DNA of 64,000 bases from an uncultured Paraglaciecola sp. (GTDB lineage: Bacteria; Pseudomonadota; Gammaproteobacteria; Enterobacterales; Alteromonadaceae). A model generated the notes under the pieces. The model was given only the letters and a program-made list of their open reading frames with translations. It ran no database searches and was not told the DNA's origin. A program made the translations under genes and the position numbers. Shown one piece after another: positions 20,935 through 32,077 of the stretch. The DNA is taken from assembly GCF_913020055.1 (NCBI RefSeq), contig NZ_CAJWCF010000005.1:1-64000 (forward strand). Direction: 5' to 3'. The stretch's first letter is position 1, and every line of letters starts with the position of its first letter.

Positions 20935-22941
20935 ATGTTCACTAAATTATTAATTGCCAATCGCGGAGAAATTAGCTGCCGCATCATCAAAACCGCAAAA
21001 CGTATGGGCATATTAACGGTTGCTTTATATTCAGATGCCGACCAACACTCTTTACACGTAAAGATGGCCGACGAAGCTATTCATGTCGGTCCTGCACCTT
21101 CTAAAGACAGCTACCTTCAAGCAGAAAAAATCATTCAAATTGCACTAAAAGTTGGTGCCGATGCGATCCATCCTGGTTACGGTTTTTTATCAGAAAATGC
21201 CACTTTTGCTAATCTGTGCCAGAAAAACAATATTGTATTTGTTGGCCCTCCGGTTAGCGCTATTCAAGCAATGGGTTCAAAATCTGCGGCCAAACAGATC
21301 ATGGAGAAAGCTAAAGTTCCATTAGTACCTGGCTACCATGGAGATGATCAAAGTGTACAGGGCTTAAAGTCTCACGCAGACAAAATGGGCTATCCTGTTT
21401 TACTCAAAGCCGCCGCCGGTGGTGGTGGTAAAGGTATGCGTCAAGTTTGGCAGGAAACTGAGTTTAACGATGCATTAGCAGCTGCCAAACGTGAAGCGAT
21501 GTCAAGTTTTAACGATGACCTAATGTTAGTCGAAAAATACCTGACTGCTCCACGTCATGTAGAGATACAAGTATTCTGTGACAATTTTGGCGATGGCGTT
21601 TATCTATTTGAACGAGACTGTTCGGTGCAACGTCGTCATCAGAAAGTCATCGAGGAAGCCCCTGCTTTTGGTATGACCGAAGAATTACGTAAACAGATGG
21701 GTGAAGCCGCATTAAAAGCCGCAAAGGCAATCAATTACGCGGGAGCAGGCACAGTAGAGTTTTTGTTAGACAGTGATGGGCAATTCTACTTTATGGAAAT
21801 GAATACCCGTTTGCAGGTTGAGCATCCCGTAACCGAAATGATCACAGGTCAAGATTTAGTTGAATGGCAATTACGCGTCGCCAACAATGAGTCTTTACCC
21901 TTAACACAAGACGCCTTACGTATTCATGGTCACGCTTTTGAAGCCAGAATTTATGCGGAAGATCCTAATAATGACTTTTTACCTGCTACCGGCAAGCTAT
22001 CCCTGTTGCAACCACCGATTGAATCCGAACATGTTCGAGTAGATACCGGTGTAGTACAGGGTGATGAAGTATCTGTTTTTTATGATCCCATGATCGCAAA
22101 GTTAATTGTGTGGGACGAAAACCGCGATAAAGCCCTTGCTAGATTAACGAAAGCTTTAACCGAATATCATATTGATGGTGTGGTTACTAATATTGAATTT
22201 TTGTATAACTTAGCCAACAGTGCGCCCTTTAAAGCAGAACAAATAGACACTGGTTTTATAGATAAAAATCAAGATTTGTTAATGCTGAATAATGCACAAG
22301 ATATTAACGCTTTATTACCAATGGCAGCTTTGTACGTGATGTTAAGCAGCCAACAAAATAATACATCTATTCAACAAGACCGATTTTCTCCTTGGTCACT
22401 TGGCAATGCATGGCGGGCGAACGAGCAACACCTTCATAACCTAGAATTAGTGGTGGGCGAAACCTCGTTTTCTGTTCAAGTCAGCCAAAAGGGGGTTGGA
22501 AATAGCAGCATATTTGAGATTAGAATCGACCAGCAAGATTACCATTGCACGGGGGCCATTGAAAAAAGTCAGCTAATTTCCACAATCAATGGTCACAAAA
22601 CCGTTGCCAATGTGAATGCTAGCCAAGAAGGCTATTCGATATTTTGCAATGGTAAGGTCATTCGTTTTAGATCACTGCAGGCTGATCTGGGAGATACGCA
22701 AGATACCGCTTCAGATACTGGCTTTATCGCGCCGATGAACGGCACAGTGGTTGCCATTTTAGTCGAACCCAACCAGCAGGTTGAACAAGGCCAAACGTTA
22801 ATGATTATGGAAGCCATGAAAATGGAACACAGCTTAAAAGCACACGCTTCGGGTTGTGTCAGTGAATTCTATTTTAAAGCGGGTGATTTAGTCGATGGTG
22901 GTGTCGAATTATTAGCTTTTCAACCCATTCAAGAGTCATAA
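20935..22941 (+). CDS. liuD: Methylcrotonyl-CoA carboxylase, biotin carboxylase/biotin carrier (alpha) subunit
   Basis: Biotin carboxylase motifs [41 protein letters not shown]-terminal biotinylation motif MEAMKMEH. Confidence 0.96.
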   Translation: MFTKLLIANRGEISCRIIKTAKRMGILTVALYSDADQHSLHVKMADEAIHVGPAPSKDSYLQAEKIIQIALKVGADAIHPGYGFLSENATFANLCQKNNIVFVGPPVSAIQAMGSKSAAKQIMEKAKVPLVPGYHGDDQSVQGLKSHADKMGYPVLLKAAAGGGGKGMRQVWQETEFNDALAAAKREAMSSFNDDLMLVEKYLTAPRHVEIQVFCDNFGDGVYLFERDCSVQRRHQKVIEEAPAFGMTEELRKQMGEAALKAAKAINYAGAGTVEFLLDSDGQFYFMEMNTRLQVEHPVTEMITGQDLVEWQLRVANNESLPLTQDALRIHGHAFEARIYAEDPNNDFLPATGKLSLLQPPIESEHVRVDTGVVQGDEVSVFYDPMIAKLIVWDENRDKALARLTKALTEYHIDGVVTNIEFLYNLANSAPFKAEQIDTGFIDKNQDLLMLNNAQDINALLPMAALYVMLSSQQNNTSIQQDRFSPWSLGNAWRANEQHLHNLELVVGETSFSVQVSQKGVGNSSIFEIRIDQQDYHCTGAIEKSQLISTINGHKTVANVNASQEGYSIFCNGKVIRFRSLQADLGDTQDTASDTGFIAPMNGTVVAILVEPNQQVEQGQTLMIMEAMKMEHSLKAHASGCVSEFYFKAGDLVDGGVELLAFQPIQES

Positions 22942-22945
22942 GATA

Positions 22946-23839
22946 ATGTTACCTAAGTCGGTGAAAATAGTCGAAGTTGGTCCAAGAGACGGCTTACAAA
23001 ATGAGCAAGGTATGGTGCCATTAGCCGCTAAAATAGCCCTAATTGAACAACTGGCTGATGCAGGTTGCACTGTAATTGAAACGGGTAGTTTTGTTTCACC
23101 GAAGTGGGTGCCGCAAATGGCTGACAGTACCGCGGTGTTTCAACAAATTAAACGGCAAAATAATGTGCGTTATACCGCCCTGACGCCAAATTTACGGGGA
23201 TTAGAGGCTGCGATTGAAGCGCAAGCAGATGAAGTCGCTATTTTTGGTGCCGCATCAGAAGCCTTTTCACAAAAAAATATTAATTGCTCTATCGCTGAAA
23301 GTCTTGAGCGATTTTTACCCGTGATTGAGCTGGCACAAAAACATCAACTTCCCGTTAGGGGTTACGTATCTTGTGTATTGGGTTGTCCCTACGAAGGGCA
23401 CATTGCGCCTGAAAAAGTAGCTCAAGTCAGTAAACAATTAATTGATATGGGCTGCTACGAAGTGTCTTTGGGCGATACGATTGGTGTGGGTACACCCGTA
23501 AAAACACAGCAGATGTTGAACACAGTATTAAATCTTATTCCTGAAAATAAACTGGCGGTACATTTTCACGATACCTATGGCCAAGCACTGGCAAATATTT
23601 TGATTGCCTTACAACAAGGTATTTCAGTAGTAGACAGTGCTGTTTCAGGATTGGGCGGTTGTCCTTATGCAAAAGGTGCCTCTGGCAATGTTGCCACGGA
23701 AGACTTAATCTATATGTTAGACGGCATGAATATTAAAACCGGCATAGATCTTACAAAGCTAACTCATGCGGGACTAAACATGATGCAATCCTTAGGCAGA
23801 CGGTCTAACTCTAAGGTAGCGCTAGCCCTAAACATATAA
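22946..23839 (+). CDS. liuE: Hydroxymethylglutaryl-CoA lyase
   Basis: [47 protein letters not shown]. Confidence 0.96.
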   Translation: MLPKSVKIVEVGPRDGLQNEQGMVPLAAKIALIEQLADAGCTVIETGSFVSPKWVPQMADSTAVFQQIKRQNNVRYTALTPNLRGLEAAIEAQADEVAIFGAASEAFSQKNINCSIAESLERFLPVIELAQKHQLPVRGYVSCVLGCPYEGHIAPEKVAQVSKQLIDMGCYEVSLGDTIGVGTPVKTQQMLNTVLNLIPENKLAVHFHDTYGQALANILIALQQGISVVDSAVSGLGGCPYAKGASGNVATEDLIYMLDGMNIKTGIDLTKLTHAGLNMMQSLGRRSNSKVALALNI

Positions 23840-23853
23840 GGACAAAACTCCCT

Positions 23854-24099
23854 TTGACTGAACAACTTTCTGTACCCAAGGTATTGCCAGCAAATGTCAG
23901 AGTGATGATTGCATTAGTCGCATCACCCACTTTATTAGTAGTGGGTATGTTGCTGTACACACTATTTGTGGATGGTTGGCAAAAAATCAGTATCAGCATG
24001 ATCATTTTTTCACTTCTATGTGTTTTGGCCTACTACACAGTCATAACAGGTCACCCACCTCGACTTCGATTAAAAAATCCCAAGCAAAACGGTGTGTGA
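23854..24099 (+). CDS. Small hypothetical membrane protein (81 aa, TTG start)
   Basis: Short ORF with two hydrophobic segments (VRVMIALVASPTLLVVGMLLYTLFV; ISISMIIFSLLCVLAYYTVI) between liuE and lgt. Confidence 0.55.
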   Translation: MTEQLSVPKVLPANVRVMIALVASPTLLVVGMLLYTLFVDGWQKISISMIIFSLLCVLAYYTVITGHPPRLRLKNPKQNGV

Positions 24100-24172
24100 A
24101 AAAACGCATTCAGGTACAATCTTAAAACTTATCACTTTATTTTTTACGTAAACATCAGTAGGACTAGATTGA

Positions 24173-24955
24173 ATGGAATTTTTCACTTGGGATGTTAACC
24201 CAGTATTAGTCGAATTTTTTGGATTAAAAATACATTGGTATGGTGCTTTATTTGCCACCGCAATTTTAGCCGGTTTACAAGTCATGAAATGGATATTCCA
24301 GCAAGAAAAAGTCAAATTGGAATTACTAGACTCATTGCTGATGCATTGTGTTTTCGGAATTATCGTGGGTGCCAGACTCGGTCATTGCTTATTCTACGAC
24401 CCAGAATTTTATCTTAATAACCCACTGAAGATATTAGCCATCTGGGAGGGCGGATTGGCCAGCCATGGTGGTGGTTTAGGCGTGATCCTAGCGGTATATT
24501 TTTTCCAACGAAAACATAAAGTTGAATATTTGTGGTTATTAGACAGGCTAGCGATCGCCACTGCTCTATTTGGCTTTTTTGTTCGATTTGCTAATTTCAT
24601 GAATTCCGAAATAATCGGAATTCAAACTGATGTGCCTTGGGCTGTGGTATTTTCTCGCATAGACCTACTACCTAGGCATCCAGCCCAACTATACGAATCA
24701 TTGTCTTATTTGAGCATATTTATAGTGCTGGTATTACTCTATCGCTTTTCAAACATTAAGCGGCAATTAGGCGCTCTATTCGGCGCTTTTTTATGTCTAG
24801 TGTTCACTGCTAGATTCGCGATCGAATTCGTCAAAGTAAAACAAGCCGCATATACAGGAGACGTTTGGATTAGCACAGGACAAGCGCTGAGCATTCCATT
24901 TTTTATGGTCGGTATATATCTATTGTTAAGAGCATGGAATAAAAAGCGAACTTAA
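24173..24955 (+). CDS. lgt: Prolipoprotein diacylglyceryl transferase
   Basis: Lgt motifs GARLGHCLFY, WEGGLASHGGGLG, RFANFMNSEIIG, HPAQLYES. Confidence 0.96.
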   Translation: MEFFTWDVNPVLVEFFGLKIHWYGALFATAILAGLQVMKWIFQQEKVKLELLDSLLMHCVFGIIVGARLGHCLFYDPEFYLNNPLKILAIWEGGLASHGGGLGVILAVYFFQRKHKVEYLWLLDRLAIATALFGFFVRFANFMNSEIIGIQTDVPWAVVFSRIDLLPRHPAQLYESLSYLSIFIVLVLLYRFSNIKRQLGALFGAFLCLVFTARFAIEFVKVKQAAYTGDVWISTGQALSIPFFMVGIYLLLRAWNKKRT

Positions 24956-25124
24956 GAGACGAGATATCCATTCATATGCAGATGTTTTTGAATATGAATG
25001 TTTTTTTTCTTCTAACCTTTACGGCAGTTTTAAAAATTTAACCTTTTCAAAAGCCTAAGTTTAAGATTATGCTGTACTTTTTAAGCAATCAGCTGTCACT
25101 CTGTCACATACTCAAAACTATAAC

Positions 25125-25505
25125 GTGGTTATTATTGATGATAATGAAATTGATTTAGAGCTACTGGCGCACGTTGTTTCTGATTTGACTGAGGTCAATG
25201 TAAACAAGTTTCAGCACGCATCGGAAGCACTTGATTTTTTAATTAACAAAAATAAGACTCGCATAGATCTGGTATTGTGTGATTATGAAATGCCTAAATA
25301 TAATGGCTTAGATATATTAATTAAATTTAGAAAGAAAAATATATCAGTTCCTTTTATGTTTATTTCAGCTTTTAATAATGACGAGCTTACCAACCTATGT
25401 AAAAGTGAGGGTGCAACTGATCTTATCGTTAAACCTTTTGTCACTCACCAACTTTTGACTAAAATTGAGAAAGCATTAAATTACCAAGATGTTTTGCAAG
25501 CATAA
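25125..25505 (+). CDS. Single-domain response regulator (CheY-like)
   Basis: VVIIDDNEID, DLVLCDYEMPKYNG (phosphoacceptor Asp present), FISAF, VKPF; the start is uncertain (GTG 25125 or CTG 25101; see findings). Confidence 0.8.
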   Translation: MVIIDDNEIDLELLAHVVSDLTEVNVNKFQHASEALDFLINKNKTRIDLVLCDYEMPKYNGLDILIKFRKKNISVPFMFISAFNNDELTNLCKSEGATDLIVKPFVTHQLLTKIEKALNYQDVLQA

Positions 25506-25518
25506 AATTTACCAAGCT

Positions 25519-25932
25519 CTAAATAATTTGAGCTGAGGTGATTTTTTGCACTAACCACCAGGCAGCGTCCTCTCGATTAGAAAAAAAACGAAACGTATCG
25601 CCGGCTTTTGTATGTAATTCACTCAGATGGCGTTTTGCAAACTCTGGCGAATTAGACTCACCAACTAAAATAGCACTGGCGACATTGCCCTTCTTACGCT
25701 CATTTATAATTGTTTTGATTATGTGATCTGCGGCATCTGGCACATAAATCGGATCACCGTGTAATATAACTAACGACCCCCAAGGACTTCCGTACAAAGA
25801 TTCTACCAAGGGTCCAAATCGATTATATGCATCTTTTACTGACTCTAGATTCCAAGGCCCACAACCTTCAATAAATAAAATTCTATCTTGAATATGTAAA
25901 TCAAGACTTCCATGAACTGTAAAACCTGTCAT
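25519..25932 (-). CDS. Conserved hypothetical protein, STAS/SpoIIAA-like
   Basis: 137 aa ORF with alternating strand/helix pattern, HGSLDLHIQDRILFIEGCGPWNLESV; no firm family assignment by eye. Confidence 0.55.
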   Translation of the reverse strand: MTGFTVHGSLDLHIQDRILFIEGCGPWNLESVKDAYNRFGPLVESLYGSPWGSLVILHGDPIYVPDAADHIIKTIINERKKGNVASAILVGESNSPEFAKRHLSELHTKAGDTFRFFSNREDAAWWLVQKITSAQII

Positions 25933-26058
25933 TTAACTATCCTTAATAAACGCTACTCTCAAAAACGAATCTTCGATGCAGCATAAAATGCCTTAACCTA
26001 CTGAATAGTAAACTAGTAAATTGTAGGTTTATCAAGCACTTTGGTTGATTTTTTTACT

Positions 26059-27003
26059 CTAAACTCCGATGTTTTTGAACTGTGACTGATATTGACTTGG
26101 CGCCACACCTACATATTTATTGAAGTTAAATCTTAATGTGATGCCATTATCATATCCAACTTTTGCGGCCAACTGTTCGATGGACAAATCTTCAATTTCT
26201 AACAATTGTTTAGCCAAATTGATCCTTTGCTGATTTATCCAAGCTTTAGGGCTAAGTCCTATGGAACGCTTAAAATGCCGATCAAAAGTACGCCGTGACA
26301 TATTTTCCTGTTTAGCTAAATCGTCTACCGATAGGGGGTGATTTAGATGTTTAATTGCCCAGTCTAGTGTGCGACTAAAAGCGCCAGTATTTTTAGTCAC
26401 TGGCGTTTCGATATATTGTGCCTGACCACCTTGCCTATGAGGCGATATAACAAGGCGTCTGGCCACCTGATTAGCTATTTCATGACCAAAATCTTGTCGA
26501 ACTATGTCAATACCTAAATCTAAAGTGGCAGCACTGCCTGCAGAACAGCTTATATTTTGATCATGGGTATACAACACATCATTCATTAAATTGACTAGGG
26601 GAAATCGTTGTTTAAATATTTCGCTATAGCGCCAATGTGTTGTTGCGCTTTTATTTTGTAATAAGCCTAACTGAGCCAATAGAAAGGCTCCAGAGCAAAA
26701 ACAAACAATTCGCCCTCCCCGTTTCGAGAACGAATTGATTTGTTCAGCCATATCTAAACGGACATGATTGTTTCGTGTATTCCAACTGGGGATCACTAAT
26801 GTATGATAATGATTTAATGTCTGTATTGTTTTCGCAGAAATATTCACTCCACCTGTTGCTGCCAATAGGCCTTTCTCAAAACAAACCACCTCGGCATGAT
26901 ACCAATTGTCGTATTCTGGTCGTGGTAACGCGAAAATTTCAATCGCACATGCCAGTTCAAAAGTTGCGATTTTCTCAAATGCTAATATGGCGACTTTCAA
27001 CAT
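26059..27003 (-). CDS. GlxA-type transcriptional regulator (DJ-1/PfpI domain plus AraC HTH)
   Basis: N-terminal amidotransferase-like domain with VCFCSGAFLLAQLGLL; C-terminal AraC HTH MSRRTFDRHFKRSIGLSPKAWINQQRINLAKQLLE. Confidence 0.9.
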   Translation of the reverse strand: MLKVAILAFEKIATFELACAIEIFALPRPEYDNWYHAEVVCFEKGLLAATGGVNISAKTIQTLNHYHTLVIPSWNTRNNHVRLDMAEQINSFSKRGGRIVCFCSGAFLLAQLGLLQNKSATTHWRYSEIFKQRFPLVNLMNDVLYTHDQNISCSAGSAATLDLGIDIVRQDFGHEIANQVARRLVISPHRQGGQAQYIETPVTKNTGAFSRTLDWAIKHLNHPLSVDDLAKQENMSRRTFDRHFKRSIGLSPKAWINQQRINLAKQLLEIEDLSIEQLAAKVGYDNGITLRFNFNKYVGVAPSQYQSQFKNIGV

Positions 27004-27239
27004 GTTTATTTCTCCTTGCCCTACTTCATTACTTGAAATGGCTTCAAACCAAAATAATCTAACTCATGAGTAACTTACCCTACGATTAGTATATTCAAAA
27101 AGAATAAAAGGTGAGTAGCGGTGTTAAGAGAGCTGTCGATAATAGAAAAATTAGCCATTAAATCACTTAGCACAATCATTGACTCATGCTTGGTTGAGCA
27201 ATTTGTATAGGAATTAACCGTTTAAGTTAATTGTCAAGG

Positions 27240-27300
27240 ACAACAAAGTCCAACTCATCGTAAACAGAGGACTTTAGGATTGAGTTAAGAGGGTTGTTGT
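27240..27300 (+). promoter_or_regulatory. Structured glgC 5' leader candidate
   Basis: Nested/competing inverted repeats ACAAC/GTTGT, AAAGTCC/GGACTTT, AACTCA/TGAGTT plus several GGA triplets upstream of glgC. Confidence 0.35.
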
Positions 27301-27386
27301 GTAAACTGAACTTAGTATTTAAACAGTCAGTTAAGAGTCATGTAACACAATATTAAGCAATTTTATTTTTGATGGAGTAAGAATTT

Positions 27387-28649
27387 ATGGCAAAACAACC
27401 ATCTCGCTATATTAGTAATTTAACGCGCGATACTTACGCACTTATTCTAGCGGGGGGCAGAGGTTCGAGACTTTATGAGCTAACGAACTGGCGTGCAAAA
27501 CCTGCCCTATATTTTGGGGGAAAGTTTCGAATCATTGATTTCCCCCTGTCTAATTGTATTAACTCAGGGATCCGCAATGTAGGTGTTGTTACACAATACA
27601 AATCCCACTCCTTAATCCGCCACCTTGTCAGAGGATGGGGACACTTCAAAAAAGAACTGGGAGAGTCAGTTGAAATTCTTCCTGCATCACAAAGGTTTTC
27701 AGATAACTGGTATGAAGGTACTGCAGATGCAGTCTTTCAAAACATCGACATTATCCGTGACGAATTACCTAAGTATGTGATGGTGTTATCTGGTGATCAT
27801 ATATATCGAATGGATTACGGCAACCTACTTGCGCAACATGCCGAGTCTGGTGCAAAAATGACAGTAAGTTGTATGCCAGTTCCTTTAGAAGAAGCAGCTG
27901 GACAGTTTGGTGTCATGTCGGTAGATGAAAATTTAAAAGTTATAGGCTTCGAAGAAAAGCCAGAACACCCGACACCTTTGCCTAACGATCCTACAAAATG
28001 TTTAGCTTCAATGGGCAATTACGTATTTGATACTGAATTTTTGTTTGAGCAGTTAAAAGCAGATTCCGAAACTTCAGGCTCTGAACGAGACTTCGGTAAA
28101 GATATTATTCCTTCAATCATCGAAGAAGGTTCAGTTTACGCCTTCCAATTCGAAAGTGATGGTGAACATGAAGCTTATTGGCGTGATGTAGGGACCTTAG
28201 ATTCTTTCTGGCAAGCCAACATGGAATTGGTTGCGCCAGTACCTGCACTTAATTTATATGATAAAAAATGGCCTATTTGGACCTACCAAGAGCAATTACC
28301 TCCCGCCAAGTTTGTATGGGAAGAAGATAACCGCAGAGGTACAGCGATTAATTCAGTGGTGTCCGGTGGCTGTATAATTTCCGGGGCTACCTTACGCCGT
28401 AGTATATGTTTTTCAAACGTCAGAGTGCATTCTTATAGTGAAATAGAGGACTCTGTATTATTGCCAGACGTTGAAGTGCAGCGCAATTGTCGAATTAGAA
28501 AAGCGATTATTGACCGTGGTTGTATTGTTCCTGAAGGCACCACTATAGGTCATAGCCGTGAAGAAGATTTAGCCCGGGGTTTTAGAGTCTCAGAAAAAGG
28601 CGTGGTGTTGGTTACACGGGAAATGTTAGGGTTAAAAGTAGGTTACTAA
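27387..28649 (+). CDS. glgC: Glucose-1-phosphate adenylyltransferase
   Basis: [61 protein letters not shown]. Confidence 0.96.
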   Translation: MAKQPSRYISNLTRDTYALILAGGRGSRLYELTNWRAKPALYFGGKFRIIDFPLSNCINSGIRNVGVVTQYKSHSLIRHLVRGWGHFKKELGESVEILPASQRFSDNWYEGTADAVFQNIDIIRDELPKYVMVLSGDHIYRMDYGNLLAQHAESGAKMTVSCMPVPLEEAAGQFGVMSVDENLKVIGFEEKPEHPTPLPNDPTKCLASMGNYVFDTEFLFEQLKADSETSGSERDFGKDIIPSIIEEGSVYAFQFESDGEHEAYWRDVGTLDSFWQANMELVAPVPALNLYDKKWPIWTYQEQLPPAKFVWEEDNRRGTAINSVVSGGCIISGATLRRSICFSNVRVHSYSEIEDSVLLPDVEVQRNCRIRKAIIDRGCIVPEGTTIGHSREEDLARGFRVSEKGVVLVTREMLGLKVGY

Positions 28650-28685
28650 GCTTTTCTCTTTAAAACACCAACACAGTTAATACAG

Positions 28686-28707
28686 AGCCGCTAATTAGCG
28701 GCTTTTT
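28686..28707 (+). terminator. Rho-independent terminator of glgC
   Basis: AGCCGCTAATTAGCGGCTTTTT stem followed by T5. Confidence 0.8.
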
Positions 28708-28708
28708 A

Positions 28709-29524
28709 CTACCTAATCCCTGTATTCTCCCATAAACGAATTCTATCGCTAATGATTTTTGCGACTTGCTGTGGTTTTTCCATGGGGAACATATGCCCAC
28801 CACCTTCAAAAATAACATGTTCAATCTTGCTCTTTTTAACAAAAGTCGCCAAAAGTGATGGGATACACACATCGCTATCACTGCCAGTAACAAGTAGCCC
28901 AGGAACGGTTAGGCGTTTGTAATATTGGTTAATATTATGTGGCACATTGCGATATATACTCGCCTCAATCTGCGCGTCAAAGTTAAGTTTTAATTGCCCC
29001 TCTCCTTCGTCAACTGCAGCTAATACGTAATCTTGGACACAGTCCAATTGAAATTTTTTGAATAAAGCTTTGTTCTTGAAGTAATCCACCAAGTCAGTAC
29101 CTAAAGGCCAGCTTTGACAGCGAATTTTGGCTTTTCCTGCCGGTGAAACTTTATCAATTAACGGAGAATATTTTAATAGCTTAAATGCTATTCTAGCCAG
29201 CCCTGAGGCGATGGGCGGGTCGAGCATGATAACACCTTTGATTAAATCAGGCCTTTCACACGCGGCCATAAAAGACACAACAGCGCCCATTGAGTGGCCT
29301 ACTGAATAAACAGGTTTGGCTACCTTATTGGTTAAATAATCAATCAACTCTGCCACTTGATTAGCTAAATTGGCATTCACCGGAAAACGTTCTGAGTGGG
29401 CAAATTTAGTTAAGGCAAACACCTCAAAATCATCGGGGAATTGATTGAAAATCTCTTGGTAGCTGCCAGCTGGAAACCCATTAGCATGGGCAAAGTGTAA
29501 ATTAATATTTGTTGATTCAGTCAT
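28709..29524 (-). CDS. Alpha/beta hydrolase
   Basis: LHFAHANGFPAGSYQEIF, SVGHSMGAVVSFMAA, catalytic His region EGGGHMFPMEKP. Confidence 0.85.
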   Translation of the reverse strand: MTESTNINLHFAHANGFPAGSYQEIFNQFPDDFEVFALTKFAHSERFPVNANLANQVAELIDYLTNKVAKPVYSVGHSMGAVVSFMAACERPDLIKGVIMLDPPIASGLARIAFKLLKYSPLIDKVSPAGKAKIRCQSWPLGTDLVDYFKNKALFKKFQLDCVQDYVLAAVDEGEGQLKLNFDAQIEASIYRNVPHNINQYYKRLTVPGLLVTGSDSDVCIPSLLATFVKKSKIEHVIFEGGGHMFPMEKPQQVAKIISDRIRLWENTGIR

Positions 29525-29547
29525 TTATAACCCGTTAGTTTGAATGA

Positions 29548-29577
29548 AATAAGGCTCCCATATGAGAGCCTTATTTT
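29548..29577 (-). terminator. Terminator downstream of the MFS transporter gene
   Basis: AATAAGGCTC/GAGCCTTATT inverted repeat between the hydrolase and MFS genes. Confidence 0.6.
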
Positions 29578-29671
29578 ATGACTAATCCTTCAGTGATGTT
29601 CTAAATTAATAATCTCAAATACCCGCAGCTAGACCAAACAAACCTTAACAAACATGGGTTTGTCACTTTTG

Positions 29672-30997
29672 TTATCCATTACGAATTTCAGCAGCCTTCC
29701 AATCAGCCGGAATGTGCTTCGCAGTCCAAAAGAATGCGATAATCGACATGATGTAAGGCACTGCTAACCAAGATAAGGATAATCTTAACGCTTCTACTTC
29801 ACCATGCTGCTCCGTGTAAAAGTTACTCACTATACCAATAAAAGTCGGTCCTCCACCCAAGGCAATGATATTTAACACAAAGAAGAATAACGCCGTAGAC
29901 ATCGCCCGAACTTTTACTGGGGCGAGAGTTTGCGCCAAAGCAAAAGAGGGTCCAAGATAAAATCCACTAGTAAAGAGCAAAATGGTCACCAGTGCGATAG
30001 ACAATTCTAGTGATGCAACTTGTAATGAAAAGTAATACGCTGGTGCGCCTACTATCAAAGCTAATGCTGGCACTAGTCCGTATGCCCCTCTGTTAGTTTT
30101 TCCCCACTTATCAACCAATACACCGCCAAGCCAAACACCGCCTGCATAAGCAGTTCCATTGATAACTCCCAATATGATTAGGAATTGAGTGATATCTAAA
30201 CCAGCGTGAGCACGCACGTAAAAATCAATCATCCAGGTAGATATAGCGTAATTACCAAAGGATCCGAAAGAAATAGCAAAACACATTCCCCACCAAGACT
30301 TAATAGATAATAGCGCCTTAATTGAATGCCATGATTTCCCCTGAGCCGAAGCCGTTTGCATATTACCACTACGAGCAGGTTCTTTGACCGTTAGCTTAAG
30401 CAAGATGGCCAATGCGATTCCTGGTAAACCAACCGCTATCATGACCATGCGCCAGTCAGCCTCTCCACCTCTGAGAAAAAATGCCGATGCAAAAAACGCC
30501 AACATAATACCAAATGGAATGCCCAACGAGTAAACAGCTAAAGCACCAGCGCGTTTTTCCTTGGGAAACAAATCTGAAATGATTGAATGGGAAGGCGGAC
30601 TACCACCCGCCTCTCCAATACCAACGCCGATTCGGGCTAAAGCAAGTTGAGTGAAGTTTCCGGCTAAACCTGATGCAGCAGTAAAACCACTCCAAAGCGT
30701 CAGTGAAATTGCAACTATATTAACTCGACTATATCTATCCGCGAGCCAAGCAATAGGAATACCTAGGAGGGTATACAACAGAGCAAAGTAAATTCCTTTA
30801 AGCCAGCCCAATTGTGCATCGTCTAAACCCAAATCTGCCTTTATAAAAGGCGACAATATGCCTATTATTTGACGATCAATAAAATTAAACGCATAAATCA
30901 GAGTCAATATGAATAACACATAATTACGATAGCCATTTGAAATGGCTGTTGGACTTTCTTCGGATTCGCTACCCACTTTATCGTCACCTACCATCAA
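29672..30997 (-). CDS. MFS transporter (spinster-like)
   Basis: 12-TM-like hydrophobic ORF with FIDRQIIGILSPFIKADLGLDDAQLGWL and GIGEAGGSPPSHSIISDLFPKEKRAGAL. Confidence 0.88.
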   Translation of the reverse strand: MMVGDDKVGSESEESPTAISNGYRNYVLFILTLIYAFNFIDRQIIGILSPFIKADLGLDDAQLGWLKGIYFALLYTLLGIPIAWLADRYSRVNIVAISLTLWSGFTAASGLAGNFTQLALARIGVGIGEAGGSPPSHSIISDLFPKEKRAGALAVYSLGIPFGIMLAFFASAFFLRGGEADWRMVMIAVGLPGIALAILLKLTVKEPARSGNMQTASAQGKSWHSIKALLSIKSWWGMCFAISFGSFGNYAISTWMIDFYVRAHAGLDITQFLIILGVINGTAYAGGVWLGGVLVDKWGKTNRGAYGLVPALALIVGAPAYYFSLQVASLELSIALVTILLFTSGFYLGPSFALAQTLAPVKVRAMSTALFFFVLNIIALGGGPTFIGIVSNFYTEQHGEVEALRLSLSWLAVPYIMSIIAFFWTAKHIPADWKAAEIRNG

Positions 30998-31209
30998 TAT
31001 ACCCTCTGACCTACGTATTTAAATTCGTTCCTCATGTTACGGTTGCAGACCTAGTAATTTCAAGCTAATTTGTTAATTTTTTGTAAATATAACAAATAGT
31101 TATGTCCAATTATAAAGACATGAAATCATGCAACGTTAACTAATCATTAATATAAATAAATACAAATCAGGTCAGTTTATGACTAATTAATAACCGAGCA
31201 AATATCACC

Positions 31210-32019
31210 ATGCATATTGATACATTGTTAAATTCTGTCAAACAGCAAGCAAAATCAAATCTTAAAGTTATAACACTATCAGTAGCCAGCAGCTGGTCTC
31301 AAGGTCGTACACTTTATGGTGGTATTTCAGCATCGATATTATATCAAGCCATGCGTGAAGCAGTTTCTCCAGAAAAAGTGATGCGTTCACTTAACACCAA
31401 TTTTATTGGCCCTATAGAGCCGGATAGTGAGTTTAGCATCACCGTTGAAGTGCTAAGAGAGGGCAAGAATGTGACTCAGGTGGTAGCTCATCTAGTACAA
31501 GACAATAAAGTAGCAGTAATGAGCCAAGCGAGCTTTGGCATTGCCCGGCCATCTCAAATTATTGTATCGAATGACTTACAACACAAAATGGATTACCCAC
31601 AAAAATCAGATTTTTCACCCAAAAATTCAAATGGAATACCCAAGTTTTTAGGACATTTCGATTTGGCGCAAACGAAAGGCGGGTTGCCCTTTACAGGTAA
31701 AAAAGACAGTGATGTGCACGGATGGATGCGTTTCAATAAAAAACCAAGTGACTTTTATGATGCTCATTTGGTTGCCTTAATCGACATATGGCCACCAACA
31801 GTTTTACAAATGTTAGATCTACCCGCTATGGCTAGTACAATGAGCTGGAATCTAGAGTTTATCCATCCACATCAAAAAAGTTCAGGAAGTGACTGGTTCG
31901 CTTACCAGGCTGAAACAAGGCAAGCGGCAGACGGTTATGCCCATACCGAGGCTAATATTTTTGACAAGCATGGCACTTTAGTGGCCATTAGCAGACAGGT
32001 AGTGGCAGTATTTGCCTAA
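31210..32019 (+). CDS. Acyl-CoA thioesterase family protein (hotdog fold)
   Basis: WSQGRTLYGGISASIL, LNTNFIGPIEPDSEFSITVEVLREGKNVTQV, C-terminal SWNLEFIH second hotdog half. Confidence 0.8.
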   Translation: MHIDTLLNSVKQQAKSNLKVITLSVASSWSQGRTLYGGISASILYQAMREAVSPEKVMRSLNTNFIGPIEPDSEFSITVEVLREGKNVTQVVAHLVQDNKVAVMSQASFGIARPSQIIVSNDLQHKMDYPQKSDFSPKNSNGIPKFLGHFDLAQTKGGLPFTGKKDSDVHGWMRFNKKPSDFYDAHLVALIDIWPPTVLQMLDLPAMASTMSWNLEFIHPHQKSSGSDWFAYQAETRQAADGYAHTEANIFDKHGTLVAISRQVVAVFA

Positions 32020-32077
32020 TTCAATGGCTAACTAATTACGCGCAAAGGCTAACTCTAATTAACCGCGCGCAATTTTT

